Positions 12,801 to 23,241 of a stretch of DNA of 64,000 bases are shown here, piece by piece. The stretch's first letter is position 1; every line of letters starts with the position of its first letter. Below the pieces are notes generated by a model that saw nothing but the letters and a program-made list of their open reading frames with translations, did no database searches and was not told the DNA's origin. A program made the translations under genes and the position numbers. Origin of the DNA: Perkinsus olseni (lineage: Eukaryota > Perkinsozoa > Perkinsida > Perkinsidae); contig JABANP010000202.1 in the NCBI GenBank assembly GCA_013115135.1, forward strand, positions 23,379 through 87,378, given 5' to 3'.

Positions 12801-15231
12801 CCAAAAACGCCGACAACTTGAAACAAGCATCGTTCTGTGAGTCCTAACCGCAGACAAAAAATCATACAAACCTTAGCGGAGCGAAGCCGCTCACTTTTTT
12901 GCAACTTTGCCAATCCGAAACAAATTCCTTCTGTAGTTGGGGTACTGTCACTGAGGACTGCCAAAGCCCAACCTCATCTTCCGGTCGGACCGGCTCGCCA
13001 GCGGACTCCTCCGTCTTCACCGCGGAATCAGCAGCCGGGCTCTCTTCCTCCTAAGAAACAGATGGGTTCCCCCGCAGGCTCTTCCCGAGGTAAACAGGTT
13101 GCCAAGACCCCGGGTTCTATCCCTGCACTCGACGTTTTTCAATAATTATTCACCTGATGACTTCAAGAACCCCCCAAGCAACAGATTCCAACCAAAGCCA
13201 ATCGGAAAAAAAACCAAAAAAAAATCCAAACCACCCAGCGAGTACTTTACTCCACCACCACCCTTCATCTCTCAATCCTAATTCACCAAAACAGCGACCC
13301 ATACCAACAAATTCCCACACCGGAAAAAATCTACGGAAAATTCCCGATTCACAAAATTCCGCCCTCCACTACTTTGCTGCACACGTGTTTCCATTCCATC
13401 ACCGTCGCCCCAGCCCGGTGGAGCTTCTGTCCGAAGTACCGCTGCAGACGAATATGTACCGTTTGAAGTATATTAGCATTTGGGTCGCCGCCTAAAATCA
13501 AACCCCTCCCAATTCGATACCACACTTTCCTGAATTCCGTAGGGAAAAAATTCCCGATTTTTTTCCCGAATCGCCCAGTTTACCATGCCGGGCGACCAAG
13601 TCGTCCACATCGAGCTGAAGCGTCTCGATGGCGTTCCTCGCCGCTTCGCGCTGACTCGCCTTCTTCATCGGATGCCAACATCCGATGAATTTCATCAGCC
13701 GAGCTGAGTCGCCTTCCGGGGCGTCCAACCGGAAGGAGACTGTGGCTCGGTGCTGAACACCACCCAATCCGTATCTTGCATGCTTCAACCTAAGATACTA
13801 CCTCCAATCGCTCACCACTGGAGCCCACCATCCTCGATTCATACTCCCAGTTGAACAGCCCCACGCCCGGCGCGGTGTTGCGATTAGTCAACCGCTGGAC
13901 CGCTCTAAAAATATCCAAGGTTCAAGCTGGCATCAAACCAACAACAAAGATACTCTAATAATTTCCTGGCGCGCGGTCACGATTCCACGCCAATTATTAC
14001 TCTTGCAACACTGCCACCCACGACACATGAGGGTCTCCCAGCTGCTTCAAAGTGTACGGTACAACCTCCACAGACTCGATCGGTTTTTGCTGGGTGCCGG
14101 GATCGAACCCGGGACCTATCTCAGCCGGCGCTCCTCCCTCTCCCGTCCGCTTCTCCCCCCGCCGGGCCGCCTCCTGCCTCCTCCTCTCCCACTCCTAACA
14201 ATCACAAATCGATCATCCGGGCGAGCGAGAATGTTACTTCCTTAGTTATCGCAGGCTTATCACTCTCTTCCGCAGCAGCCGGCGTCGGAGCTTCCGACTG
14301 CCACTCAGCCAGCGCCTAGGAAACAACTTCCAACCCGACCTCCCAGGTTCAATTCCCACGCGCTCCATTTTTATTCAACATTCAAGCCCTCGACTGTAAA
14401 CCAAAACCAACGAAAAAACCACCACTCGACCGATAAAAATTATTCAGGAAAAAAATTTCCGCCATCCCCTATGACTTTATCCGCTCCTCCTCGACCGTTT
14501 CCTCTGTCATCATCATCAATCCCAATCTCCTTTCTCACAGCCTCCATAACGTGCCGAGGCAGGCACAGAGCGTCCCAAATATCGGGGGTAGTGGCAGCGA
14601 AGGACTCTACCGTGTCGAAGTAGTTCTCTTCTAGAATCCTGTTCACCTGATGCGACGATCATTCCCTGAACAGGACGATAAAAACCATCGGGAGTTGTGG
14701 ATTTTCGGCGAGTTAACATCTGTAAATTACCCGACCTCTCTCCTAGACACACTACGGCCGCGGGAGGGGGACGCAAAACTTGCAAGTCGACCGAAGTCCA
14801 ACCTCTGTAATGTGATAATGCATCCCAAAAGATACTCAAGAGGAGCGCAGCGCGAAGGTTCTTGGCTTCGAGAATGGGGAAGTCGTCCGATGAGAAATCA
14901 GGAAACAGCCTAGACGACGACGGAGACGGACAAAGGCAAAAATCTGCCCAACCTAACCCCCGATGAAAATCCTCCACAGCTCACTCAATGGTTCACTAGT
15001 TCGAGACAAATCTTAGGTCGAAGCTCGGCCAAAACGAAGATGAAAGATTCCACACCGGAACACCTCCAGAAAGTAACCATTCTCCTCCCCTCCATTACTA
15101 CCCTCATGATCTCGACGTCCGGTTCTCCCAAAGTCCCTCATGTTCTCAAACACCACTTCCATGAAGCTAGCAGCATCGCCAGCACCAGCAGCAGCAGCAG
15201 GACGACGAAGAAGACCTCTCACAGCGGGCAT
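9836..15231 (-). CDS. multi-exon protein with dsRBM-like segment and Pro/Gln-rich tail
   Basis: Probable start at ATG 15231 (MPAVRGLLRRPAAAAGAG). Frame-checked parts are an exon with DIWDALCLPRHVMEAVRKE (about 14630-14480); an exon chain 14350-14001 with APTPAAAEESDKP, then LKQLGDPHVSWVAVLQE; an exon at 13904-13802 joined across a 49-nt intron to a stretch ending ASQREAARNAIETLQL, which resembles the C-terminal helix of a double-stranded-RNA-binding motif; Gly/Arg-rich exons at 12.4-12.1 kb (RYFTGG-like and NFRENSTATNF); and a final exon with a Gln run, a Pro run and SSYFGKGHR before a TAA at 9838. RNA-binding is an inference from the dsRBM-like block and low-complexity composition. It could be two genes. 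Exons between 11 and 12 kb are only partly resolved. Confidence 0.5.
10031..10073 (-). other. 43-nt family-B intron
   Basis: The donor GTAGACGG precedes GTATCTTAGGTTGAAGC; it ends CGGTAG and GTC follows. The join places WMSPRQ before VAAAAEQTPKR in one frame that continues to the Gln/Pro-rich tail. Confidence 0.65.
10637..10681 (-). other. 45-nt family-A intron
   Basis: GTGAATCGTCACGCGCCACG at the 5' end, AAATTATT next, TTTTAG at the 3' end. It joins REEMEV to ETRDSPVNRPG in frame. It carries the same core as the introns at 5934 and 16661. Confidence 0.75.
10814..10862 (-). other. 49-nt family-A' intron
   Basis: GTGTAAAAAGCGCGCGCC, then TGATCGATTTG, ending TTTGTAG. It joins DRYFTGG to VGEARRTPERH in frame. 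It shares GCGCGCC...GATCGATTTG with the intron at 14195. Confidence 0.7.
13753..13801 (-). other. 49-nt family-B intron
   Basis: The donor is GTAGTATCTTAGGTTGAAG. An internal AAGATAC can pair with GTATCTT near the donor; the acceptor is GTTCAG. It joins SSGERLE to HRATVSFRLDAP within the dsRBM-like region. Confidence 0.75.
13905..14000 (-). other. 96-nt intron with family-A core
   Basis: Opens GTAATAATTGGCGTGG and contains GCGCGCCAGGAAATTATTAG. The two AT-rich parts (TAATAATT and AATTATTA) form an inverted repeat. A family-B-like GTATCTTTG follows. The frame-consistent acceptor is ATTTTTAG, joining VAVLQE to AVQRLTNRN. Confidence 0.6.
14195..14237 (-). other. 43-nt family-A' intron
   Basis: GTAACATTCTCGCTCGCC, then GATGATCGATTTG, ending TTGTTAG. 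It joins DKPAITKE to EWERRRQEAAR in frame. Confidence 0.7.
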
Positions 15232-15976
15232 GGCAGATGCAAGCGAAGACTGTAGGAAGAAGCGTCACTCGCCACGAAATTACCCCAACCTGGAATAAAT
15301 CCACCAGCGGAGACGACCATTCCGCCACCATCCATCAACATCCGCAATCACACAGACTCTTTGCACTGGGTGGTCTGAACTCTAGGACAACCACAAATCC
15401 TAGTACTAACCATCTCAAGGCGGAGAGAGTCCGTAGGATAAGATGGGAGTTGTGGATGCCGAGAGGAGCTTCAAAACGGTATGAATGGCCCACAGCGTTC
15501 GTCACATTTGAATTGTAGTAATGACTTCCTGATTGTTGTCGTGGTTCCGTGATGAAACCCTTTTACAAACGATGAGGCGTTCGGGTACTATGAGCAGTCA
15601 GGTCTACGAGCGTCTCTCCGGCAGGAGGACGAATATCGGAAAAGTTGGTATGTAATAAAAATAGCTCCCGATATACTTCAAACCAATAGTCGATTAATTC
15701 ATCATTTCCTCATCGAACTTCTCGCGTGAATTCAAAATGCATCACGCTTACCGCTGAGCAGAGAACAGCAGCAGTCTGACTTCAGTCTCGATACCCTCAA
15801 CAACAACAACGCAAAGATACACTCGCGAAAAAACGACTAAAAAGACCGCAACAGGGCCGGCTGGAGAATGAAAAATGATGGCGCACGGGGGCCGTCCAAA
15901 AACAGCGAAAAAAACTACTCGTCTTTCTTGAGCAGCTCGTCCCTAACCTGCTCGAAAAAAGCTATTTCCACCCCGA

Positions 15977-16938
15977 CTAGAAGCTCCCCAATATCACCTC
16001 CATGATGATCTTTCCGAGATTATTCTGACCCTTCCCCGACCGCAAAGGAGACGCCCCAAAACGTGTCGTTCCAAACATTCCCTTCGACCAGCTCTCGGTC
16101 GCCCGTCTCCATCAGCATGCTCCTCAGGGACTCTGACCCGGCCATGAACTTAGCGCGAACAACTTGACGCATAACGTCGAGGCGGATGTCGTTCCACCCC
16201 TCCCTCAAAGGCTTGGCACGCCGCCCCCACGCCTTCGCCTGATACCATGCCAACATCTCCTACGGGATTCTTGCAGTTTCGAGCGGTCGACATTTCCACG
16301 CTAGCCTAGGGCGTCATGATAGTAGCCGGTCGTCGTTGAGCCTCTCTCTTCCAAACACGTTCCACACTCAAAGCTACTGAGCAGGCCGACCGCGTGCGAG
16401 TTTATAGTCCAACAGCGACAGCACCTCTTCGGCCACACCATCCGACGTTCGATATTTTGTCGGCCAATACTCGTGAGTTAAATCCCCTTCGTTACAGCAC
16501 CCTTTCTTTGGTCAGTGTAACGGAATTTTTTCATACCAAATTTTCCCCTACTCTATTACAGACTTCGCCGTCTTGCACTTCTCCACCATCGAGCGCCGCT
16601 TCTCAACATCGAGAATCTTCTGAGCTTGGAAAGCATGCTCAGCTGTGGGATACAAGATTCCTGCCAAATAATTTCGTGGCGCGCGAGAACTTACCACCAC
16701 TACTACTACTACCATCATCCATCCTGACTGGGTCGTCGCTGAAGTTGGACAGAAAACTGAACGCTCCCTTTGAACGTCCTAATGGCCTCTCCTTTGCTGC
16801 TACCTCCCGACGCAGCCGACGATGCGACTTTACTAATGGATTTCTCGACCATTATAGGAAGGAACCTGTTTTGTATCTTGCCAGGTTCAACCTAAAGATA
16901 CGCTGAAGCTGGGAGTCTTCTCGAACTGACGTGTACAT
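15977..16938 (-). CDS. NADAR (YbiA/DUF1768-like) domain protein
   Basis: The NADAR family includes N-glycosidases acting on ADP-ribose- or riboflavin-related intermediates; the substrate here is unknown. Exons: 16938-16902 (MYTSVREDSQ), 16796-16695 (FSFLSNFSDDPVRMDDG), 16660-16560 (YPTAEHAFQAQKILD, the hallmark block) and 16238 onward (AKAWGRRAKPLREGWNDI, then LMETGDRELVEGNVWNDTFWG). The expected C-terminal GKGQNNLGKIIMEV is encoded just downstream but one frame over. In the upstream frame translation stops at about 16020. Either a very short intron or a true frameshift lies between FWG and GQNN. The family assignment is firm. Integrity of the last 15-20 residues is open. Confidence 0.75.
16661..16694 (-). 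other. 34-nt family-A intron
   Basis: GTAAGTTCTCGCGCGCCACG followed by AAATTATTTGGCAG. It joins MDDGSSSS to GILYPTAEHAFQAQ in one NADAR frame. The whole intron is essentially the family-A element. Confidence 0.85.
16797..16901 (-). other. 105-nt intron opening with the family-B motif
   Basis: Starts GTATCTTTAGGTTGAACC; AAGATAC follows 20 nt later and can pair with the start. The frame-consistent acceptor is GGTAGCAG. It joins the presumed first exon to PKERPLGRSKGAFSF. Confidence 0.5.
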
Positions 16939-17704
16939 CCAGCCCCTCAGACGGCCTTCACAATTCCATTCAGTTTTTACCGAACTTTCAGCCCCAACGC
17001 AAGCACTCCGCCGAAGCGGTGAGGAAAGTCGATTTGAAAGCTGCTTGTGCGCCGGGAGAGGACGCTGAGGAAATCCATGGCCATTAAGAATGGGGGAGAA
17101 CGAAACTCGGCCACTAGTCTAATTGCTTCAAATGAATAAAATTTCAATCAGCGTCGGCTAGACGCATCACCACAGCAGTTGGAGGCCAGCCGGTCCGCAA
17201 GTGGATACCCCCACCCTCCAACACCCTCGGCGGCTTCGGTCCCATCAGCTAACCAACTACCATTCTGCGCTCGCGTGCATGAACATCCGTACTAGATTGC
17301 TCAGCGCTCGAGCCGTTAAGTCGGTCCATGCCACCCAGGGCTGCAGGAAGACCAATCAGGTCGGTCGTCCTAGCTCTGCTACATCATTCTACACTTCCGT
17401 CTGAGTCGAGTCCGGCGATATTATCCAATGATTGTGCGGGTCTGTACGCGTAGACAGTCTATGGCGATCGCCTCCTCCTAGCTGCTCGTCGTCAAACGAT
17501 TTCAACTACAGCCTTTCGAGTATCATTCTCGGCACCCTTGCCAACCTTGCCGGACTCAGTTCGGGCACTATCTGCCTTTGCCAGAGTTATCATCATCATC
17601 GACTACCCGAGCACTCCCGCACAAGTCTCCGATCGGAAAGATCGCTCCAGCCACAGCCGGAAGACTCGTCCGACCAGACCACCATCAACCCTCATCGCAC
17701 CAAC

Positions 17705-17953
17705 ATGAAGGGTATTCTTATTATGACAATTCTGTCCATCGCCATCGCCGCCCCTCGTCCACCTGAGCCCAGCACCACAAGCACCCCTACCGAGCCCGAC
17801 GTCATCGTCGAGCCTGTGAGCCCACCTTGGCCGGTCGACGAGTTCTGCGACTATTGCCTTGGGTGCAAGAAAGGGAGAACACAGATCATCCCCGGCTGGT
17901 GCTTTGCTGTCTACGAGACTTGTGGATTCTCTTGCGAAGGCTGCTGTGTCTAA
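17705..17953 (+). CDS. small secreted cysteine-rich protein, copy 1
   Basis: 82 residues: a signal peptide (MKGILIMTILSIAIAA), a Pro/Thr/Glu-rich linker (STTSTPTEPDVIVEPV), and a C-terminal knot-like domain with eight cysteines in the order CxxCxxC-x11-C-x6-C-x3-C-x2-CC. It is the same arrangement as at 25051, 27421 and (broken) 29890, so this is a dispersed local family. All members are on the + strand and intronless. The products are probably exported and disulfide-bonded. Function is unknown. It lies on the strand opposite to the surrounding intron-rich genes. Confidence 0.8.
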   Translation: MKGILIMTILSIAIAAPRPPEPSTTSTPTEPDVIVEPVSPPWPVDEFCDYCLGCKKGRTQIIPGWCFAVYETCGFSCEGCCV

Positions 17954-18603
17954 ACCCGTACCACAACATCACCAACAACCAGGATTCTCTCCACCGCACT
18001 CAGTCAGCTAAAATAGCATTCATCTTGCATGATGAAGACGCTAATTCTGCGCGTCGCTCCGCCACCGGGCCGCTATTGCCCCGACCCGGATATGTTCTCG
18101 AAGCTCCAGTAACATCATCCCCTTTTTCTTGCTCAGGTCGAACATTAGATGTCTCGAGGATTGCTCGCTCTACCTCCCCCCGACTAGCCTGTCGTTCAAA
18201 CCCTGAGCGTGTGGAGTTCAGTCCAAGAGAAGGAGAAGGATACTCCGTGGTTTCTCAGAGCAAGGCTGTGTTCTTTTCTAAGCTCATTCTCGGGAGGGGA
18301 ATCAGCTGTGCACGCATGCACAAGACGATCGACGCATCATGTGTACCATGAGAGGCCACCGAAACGCTCGGATCAGGGAGAGCAACAGAGCTGCGTGAGT
18401 CGCAGTGAGGGTCGTGGTGTCGAGGATTCTGAGGAAGTGAGGCTAAGCTGAGGGTGATGCTTCCTTTCTTGCCTCCTAGCTGACTTGCCGGCGGCTGGCC
18501 AAGGTCGAGCTGATGGAACAACGACTGTCATCACGCCAGTGGTAACTCACCGTATGCTAGATCGCGCTTGCATCGGGATTCACGAGAGTAAATCGTGGAG
18601 GTG

Positions 18604-21600
18604 TTAAGCGCTCTGAGGACAGAAGGCTGAAGTTCTACACCCGCTCAAATGGCCTGCCTTGCTCCTGGCCAAGCTGAGGCTTAAGTTAATCCTCCGAGAT
18701 TCAAAGAAGAGCCAGCCTGACCTATTCCGCATCCTGCCAGATTCAACCTCAAGATACTCCAACACGAACACTCTTATCGTAAAAGCCCGGATCAAACCAT
18801 TTGTAAGGGGGCCTCAACAAAGGCAAACCTTCCCCTCAGTCTCACCAGCTTCTCGCATGGTAGACCTTCGGGATATCACCCAGTTCAACTCTCCTCAGCG
18901 ACGGGAGGCTCGTCGAGCCTCCACCGAGATCAGCCACACCAGCAACTTTCACCCGAGAAGCAGAAGGAAAGTTCAAATCCTCGACGTCAACATCCACCGG
19001 AAAAATACGATCGATGAAGCGCGACAAGCAGCCCCGACTCTCCCTGGGGAAAACAGGAAAGTAGAGCGCGACGCAGATAATAGAATGAATCAGACAAAGC
19101 GGGACGAGCGTGTACGGGTGGCCTTCGCTGACCAGCTCCAGACTGACCTTAAAAATCGACCAACAACCCACAAAAAGAAAAAACAGCGCTCGTCTGGTCC
19201 TGGTCGGGGATCTCTCCACTGCACGAGCTCCCGTGAGAATAATGAAAATATAGAGTGGCATCCTCGTGAAGGCCAGTAGTACTTGAGGGAGGAAGCAACC
19301 CACAGCCCAAAGGGGACCCCAGATGATGATGTCAGGCGCCAACAGACACAGTGCTAGGTTTATATTTACAGTTGACAGGAGAATTACCTGATAAAACCAG
19401 TACGTTCCACGGGACCAATTCTTAGCGTTGAATCGCAAGAAGCTATCCAACGACAGGAGCTGGAAGGCCCTCCAGGGTGAGAGAATGGTCAAGTCAGACC
19501 CATTCTAGACACAAAACTCGGGAATAGGGGAATTTTCCTTCAGGCGAAATGTCCTACAATTACCCTTCCTATTGCCATTTTCTATGCCAAGAGCTGCGAG
19601 GCTCCGTAGTCTGCTTGTCGAATCGTTCACTATTCTCAAACGGGTTGGTTTACGTCTCAGAAAGAAATTCTAGATACAAAAGCATCCTTCCTTTATGAAA
19701 GCCTCACAGCAGTTTTTTCACCGACCTTTGAAATTTCGATAAAATAAAGGCCTTCGCTTTATTCGACGACAGCCTAAATTCTGGCCTTGCAACTCCTTTA
19801 CATAATTCCGCAGGACTTGGTCAGAAAATTAAAGGCAGAAGATGAAGAAATTTTGAAGTACAATCGAACTGGGGACGTCTCTCCTTAAAGCCCATTCCCT
19901 AGTACATATTTAAAAGGTATGGTTCCTCGTCTGATGCCCAACGTCTGCCGTGCCGCCCTTCCCACCTCAGATTTGACGACTCTCTCGAAGGTCGAGAGAT
20001 CACCGTTATACATAGCAGAGATTCTCCCCGTCACAAACCTTGGACAACAAAGCGAAGATGCCATTCATGCGTCATACTAACGCTTGGGAGAAATTGAGAC
20101 CCTCCAAAGTATGCCCGTAGTAATTTACTACTAGTAAATACCTCCCCTGCGCGATTCGCGCAGCGCGAAGCACGGCAAGAATGATTCTTCCCATTTCCAA
20201 CTACCCTGACAATCCTCCCTTCCACTACTGATGCTTCGGACGCTGACAGTCCAGTGCTAAGTAATGGCAGCTTTCACTACGTACTCACAAGTCCCCTTAA
20301 GAACCCAGCAGAGAAAATCTTATTGCCTTGTCCTACTCTCTATCAGCCTCGACTGTGCACTTTGTGTTTTCCATCTGGAAGGTCATGATCTGATTGACCA
20401 GAGCATCTCGATCTCGGACGTAGCGACTAGCGAACGGACAAAGGACGCCCGCCAACAGGAGGCCCTCCGGGATAGCACAGATGAGACGAGCCCTCAGACT
20501 AGCCTTGAAGGACCCCACCACAGCCTGAGGGAACCCAGTGCAGATAGCTGTCATGAAGTTACTATTATTACCACTTCTATGCTCAACAGGATGTTGCCTA
20601 CGAAGCCCACCAGAGTAAAGGCGAAGACAAATTTAATTAAGGGGAAGGGAGATGAAGACGACCTGGTCCCGATAGCTGCTTCCAACCATCCATCTGCCAT
20701 CAAAAAGGGGGTCCAATCGCTGTAACCACTCGACGCAATAAGTCGATAATTTTCCGATGTTCTCAAGAGAAATTTTATCACTTCCAAGAACTCTCGAAGA
20801 ACTCCAGATTTTCACCGAAAACCAATTTGGTCCCAACAAAATTGGCAAAAGCCGCCACTACTCCCGCACCAACCTGCAATAGCAAGTCTGGGGACGCTCC
20901 TGAATCTTCCCTTATAGCGACGTGCAGTAGAAAAATCGCGTCCCTCGGGCCCAGTCGCTTATTACTCTTTGATGCCCCTCCCAACCCTGCGCAGTTCCTC
21001 CACGACTGGACTTCCTCTCTCGGCAGGCCCTCGATCTCCATTCAACGCCCCAGCCTTGAGGCTCAGGAAGGCCGCGAGCTCATAGACGCACCAGAGGCGA
21101 TCAAAGTAACACTTCGACCACATCACTACTATCGACGAGGAGCGGCTCAAATAGGAACCGAGAGAACGGATGCCGACCTCCTTGAGAACGGGCTGAAGAG
21201 TAGGGAATGGTGTGGTATCGTAATTCAGATTGGCATCGAAAATTTAGACGCCTCCGTCTTCCCTCACCCGCCTACATCATCCTGCGGAATACAACAGTTA
21301 TCGACGAACAGTTTGTAGCTGCTTCTGGTGAGCTGAAAATTCGGTAGAAGTAAAAGCAAAATGAACACACTAGTACCTGCCATGATGGCGATGATGCCGA
21401 GTTGACAGTGGCCATCCGACTCACTTATACAAGCCAAGAAATGCGCCGTGGGGAGGCTCGTATCGGGTGCACTCTGATTACAGTAAATATAGAGTACAAC
21501 AGAGACCTCGATGATGGCAGCAGCGATGGCCGACCAGGAAGCTCGCTGGTAGTTGAAAAGGTAACACAAAGCCAGGAGCCTGCAGGGAGCTCTCTGTAAC

Positions 21601-22056
21601 AACAGAATCAATCGACACAGGAGGGTATTACTTCTCCCACCAGGGGGCATTCCAGGAGTGGCTGACGAAAAAGTCAAGACGAGGAACACTGACGGAGTTA
21701 GAATATCTTTTGCGGAGGGAACGATCGGTGTGATGACCTCGGTTAAAAGGGTTATCTGAGAAGAACCTTTACCTGGATTCGAACCTGAGTCCTTCGCAAG
21801 CTAGCGTACCCATCCAACTCATTAACCTGTAGGCGGGTACCCCTCGCAGAGTTGCAGTCCAAGAGCCTCCGAGCTCATCCAAGGCAACTGCCGTGGCGCC
21901 TTCGGCCGAAGCTACCATCACCCCCGACAGTCCATCAGTAGCCTCGTCTAAGTCGGAGTATCTCGGAGTATCATCATCCTCTTTAACTTCCCTCTTCTCC
22001 GATGCATCAAACGCGGTTGTTGTCATTGACAGGACAGCATGAACTGCAGTGGGCAT
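18604..22056 (-). CDS. multi-pass membrane protein with TIR-like module
   Basis: Start near ATG 22056 or 22026 (MTTTAFDASEKREVK). Exons: 21755-21632 (SVSVPRLDFFVSHSWNAPWW), 21579-21276 (hydrophobic segments, then KLFVDNCCIPQDD) and 21192 onward (VLKEVGIRSLGSYLSRS, then SKCYFDRLWCVYELAAFLSL). The FVSHSW...FVDxCCIxQxD...RLWCVYELAAF series is the TIR-like block of a large family typical of dinoflagellate-lineage genomes. Downstream are further membrane segments and a CTVEADRE-type block (about 20330-20550), then a hydrophobic C-terminal part (19492-18850). A donor at the end of that frame suggests one more exon toward 18604. Whether the module signals or cleaves NAD is not known; I infer only membrane location. 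Confidence 0.7.
21193..21275 (-). other. 83-nt intron in TIR-like gene
   Basis: GTAGGCGGGTG to CTACTCTTCAG with a clear pyrimidine tract. It joins NCCIPQDD to PVLKEVGIRSLG, as expected for the family. It has no recurrent core and serves as an ordinary-intron comparison. Confidence 0.65.
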
Positions 22057-22110
22057 CCGTGAGGTCCCCGGATCGAATCCCAGCACCGCCCGTTCATCAA
22101 CACCAACTCA

Positions 22111-22325
22111 ACACTTGGTCTTTGACACTTTACAACTATTAATGGAGAACCGCGAAGTTCACAGCGTAGAGGCAGATAGCCGACTGATATCGAATCTCGG
22201 GAGAGGGACGTATTGGCAACACGGTGTTGCAGCGTATCCGCTAGAGAAGCGCGCTATAGCCACTGCTCGAGATTGCGGCATGCATGTTCAAGAGGGCGAT
22301 GCGCGACCATCGCGGGGCCTTCCTG
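22111..22325 (+). repeat. dispersed direct repeat, copy 1
   Basis: About 215 bp nearly identical to 28674-28890, starting ACACTTGGTCTTT. It has no coding signal. The pair flanks cysteine-rich genes 2 and 3. The second copy has a short extra block near its 3' third. Confidence 0.85.
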
Positions 22326-22896
22326 ATGTCATGTAAGAAGAGCGCGGAGTAGACTTCTACCCGCTGGGGGAACGTGGGGACTCCCTACTACGAAAGACGG
22401 TCACTCAAGAGTGGAGACGATAACACAATTTGCCATTGTGCTGAAACTCCCGCACCGAAAGCTCACCCTGCCAGAACACATACAGGGCTGCCAAGAGGCT
22501 CGATCCGGAGCCGAGCCCGGCAGTGATTGGCGCAGTTGGCGCCGAGCACGACAATCATACTTTGCGCAGCACGCATACCCAAAGCGTTTCGTCTACCCTC
22601 TAGCGTCGCTAGAAACCGTTTCACTACTAGAAATGGTACATTAATCACCAAGAACCTGTCATACGCGCTCTCCCTTGGTTTTATCTATTCTTTATCGCCA
22701 ATAGTAATTGCTGAATTGCGGAAATCTGAGGAGTATGTCGTGTAAGGAAGAAATCTCGCTCGCCCGAAAAATTCGCTGGTGAGCCGTGCAGCACGCGCGC
22801 ATTCAGTATAGCGCCTAAACAGGTTTTCTTCGACCGAACATAAGAAGTTACTTCGTCTGGTAGGCGTTGAAAAATTTGACTGAGACCTGGCGTTCC

Positions 22897-22938
22897 TTAG
22901 AAAAGTGCAAAGTCTCATTAGAAAAGTGCAAAGTCTCC
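22897..22938. repeat. two-unit 21-bp tandem repeat
   Basis: Two adjacent copies of TTAGAAAAGTGCAAAGTCTC plus one variable base, followed by a partial third start TTAGA. Confidence 0.9.
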
Positions 22939-23216
22939 TTAGAGAAACGTCGAGGGCGAGCGCGGTTTCTTCCTCAGGCTAGCAACGGCCGAATCCCCAA
23001 TGGAGAGGGCCCATCATGGGCCGCCCATGTCACGGACGTGAAGTCCATCGACGAACCCAAGTTGGGTTACTCAGCATCCCAGTCGTTAGTCTCGATGCTT
23101 CCGATAGACAACTATAGCTTCACCACGTGAACTGGTCGTGGCGGATATACAGCAGTCCAGAGCAATGAGTCTCTCCCATTTAATGTGATGTCCTTCAATT
23201 CCAACTCCTAAGAAGT

Positions 23217-23241
23217 GAATGAAGGAGTTACTCCTTCATTC
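23217..23241. repeat. palindrome, 12-bp arms, 1-nt loop
   Basis: GAATGAAGGAGT, a single T, then its exact reverse complement. Confidence 0.9.

Noticed and set aside
14095..14135. Strong B-box-like GGGTTCGATCCCGGC on the - strand, suggesting a tRNA or tRNA-derived intron
   Set aside because: The sequence reads straight through in the coding frame (AEIGPGFDPGTQQKPIE) between well-supported exon parts, and no tRNA D-arm or matching acceptor precedes it.
14631..14646. A 16-nt GT-AG segment that would join VAS to EENYFDTVESF in frame
   Set aside because: The upstream exon frame is itself uncertain, and an intron this short needs transcript proof. Left unannotated.
14815..14850. A 31-nt candidate intron starting GTATCTTTTGGG (family-B-like)
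   Set aside because: The surrounding frame is open across it, and removal leads to a stop soon after.
18725..18760. Family-B intron near the end of the TIR-like gene
   Set aside because: The motif (GTATCTTGAGGTTGAA) is clear, but its length is a multiple of three and the frame is open across it, so splicing cannot be inferred.
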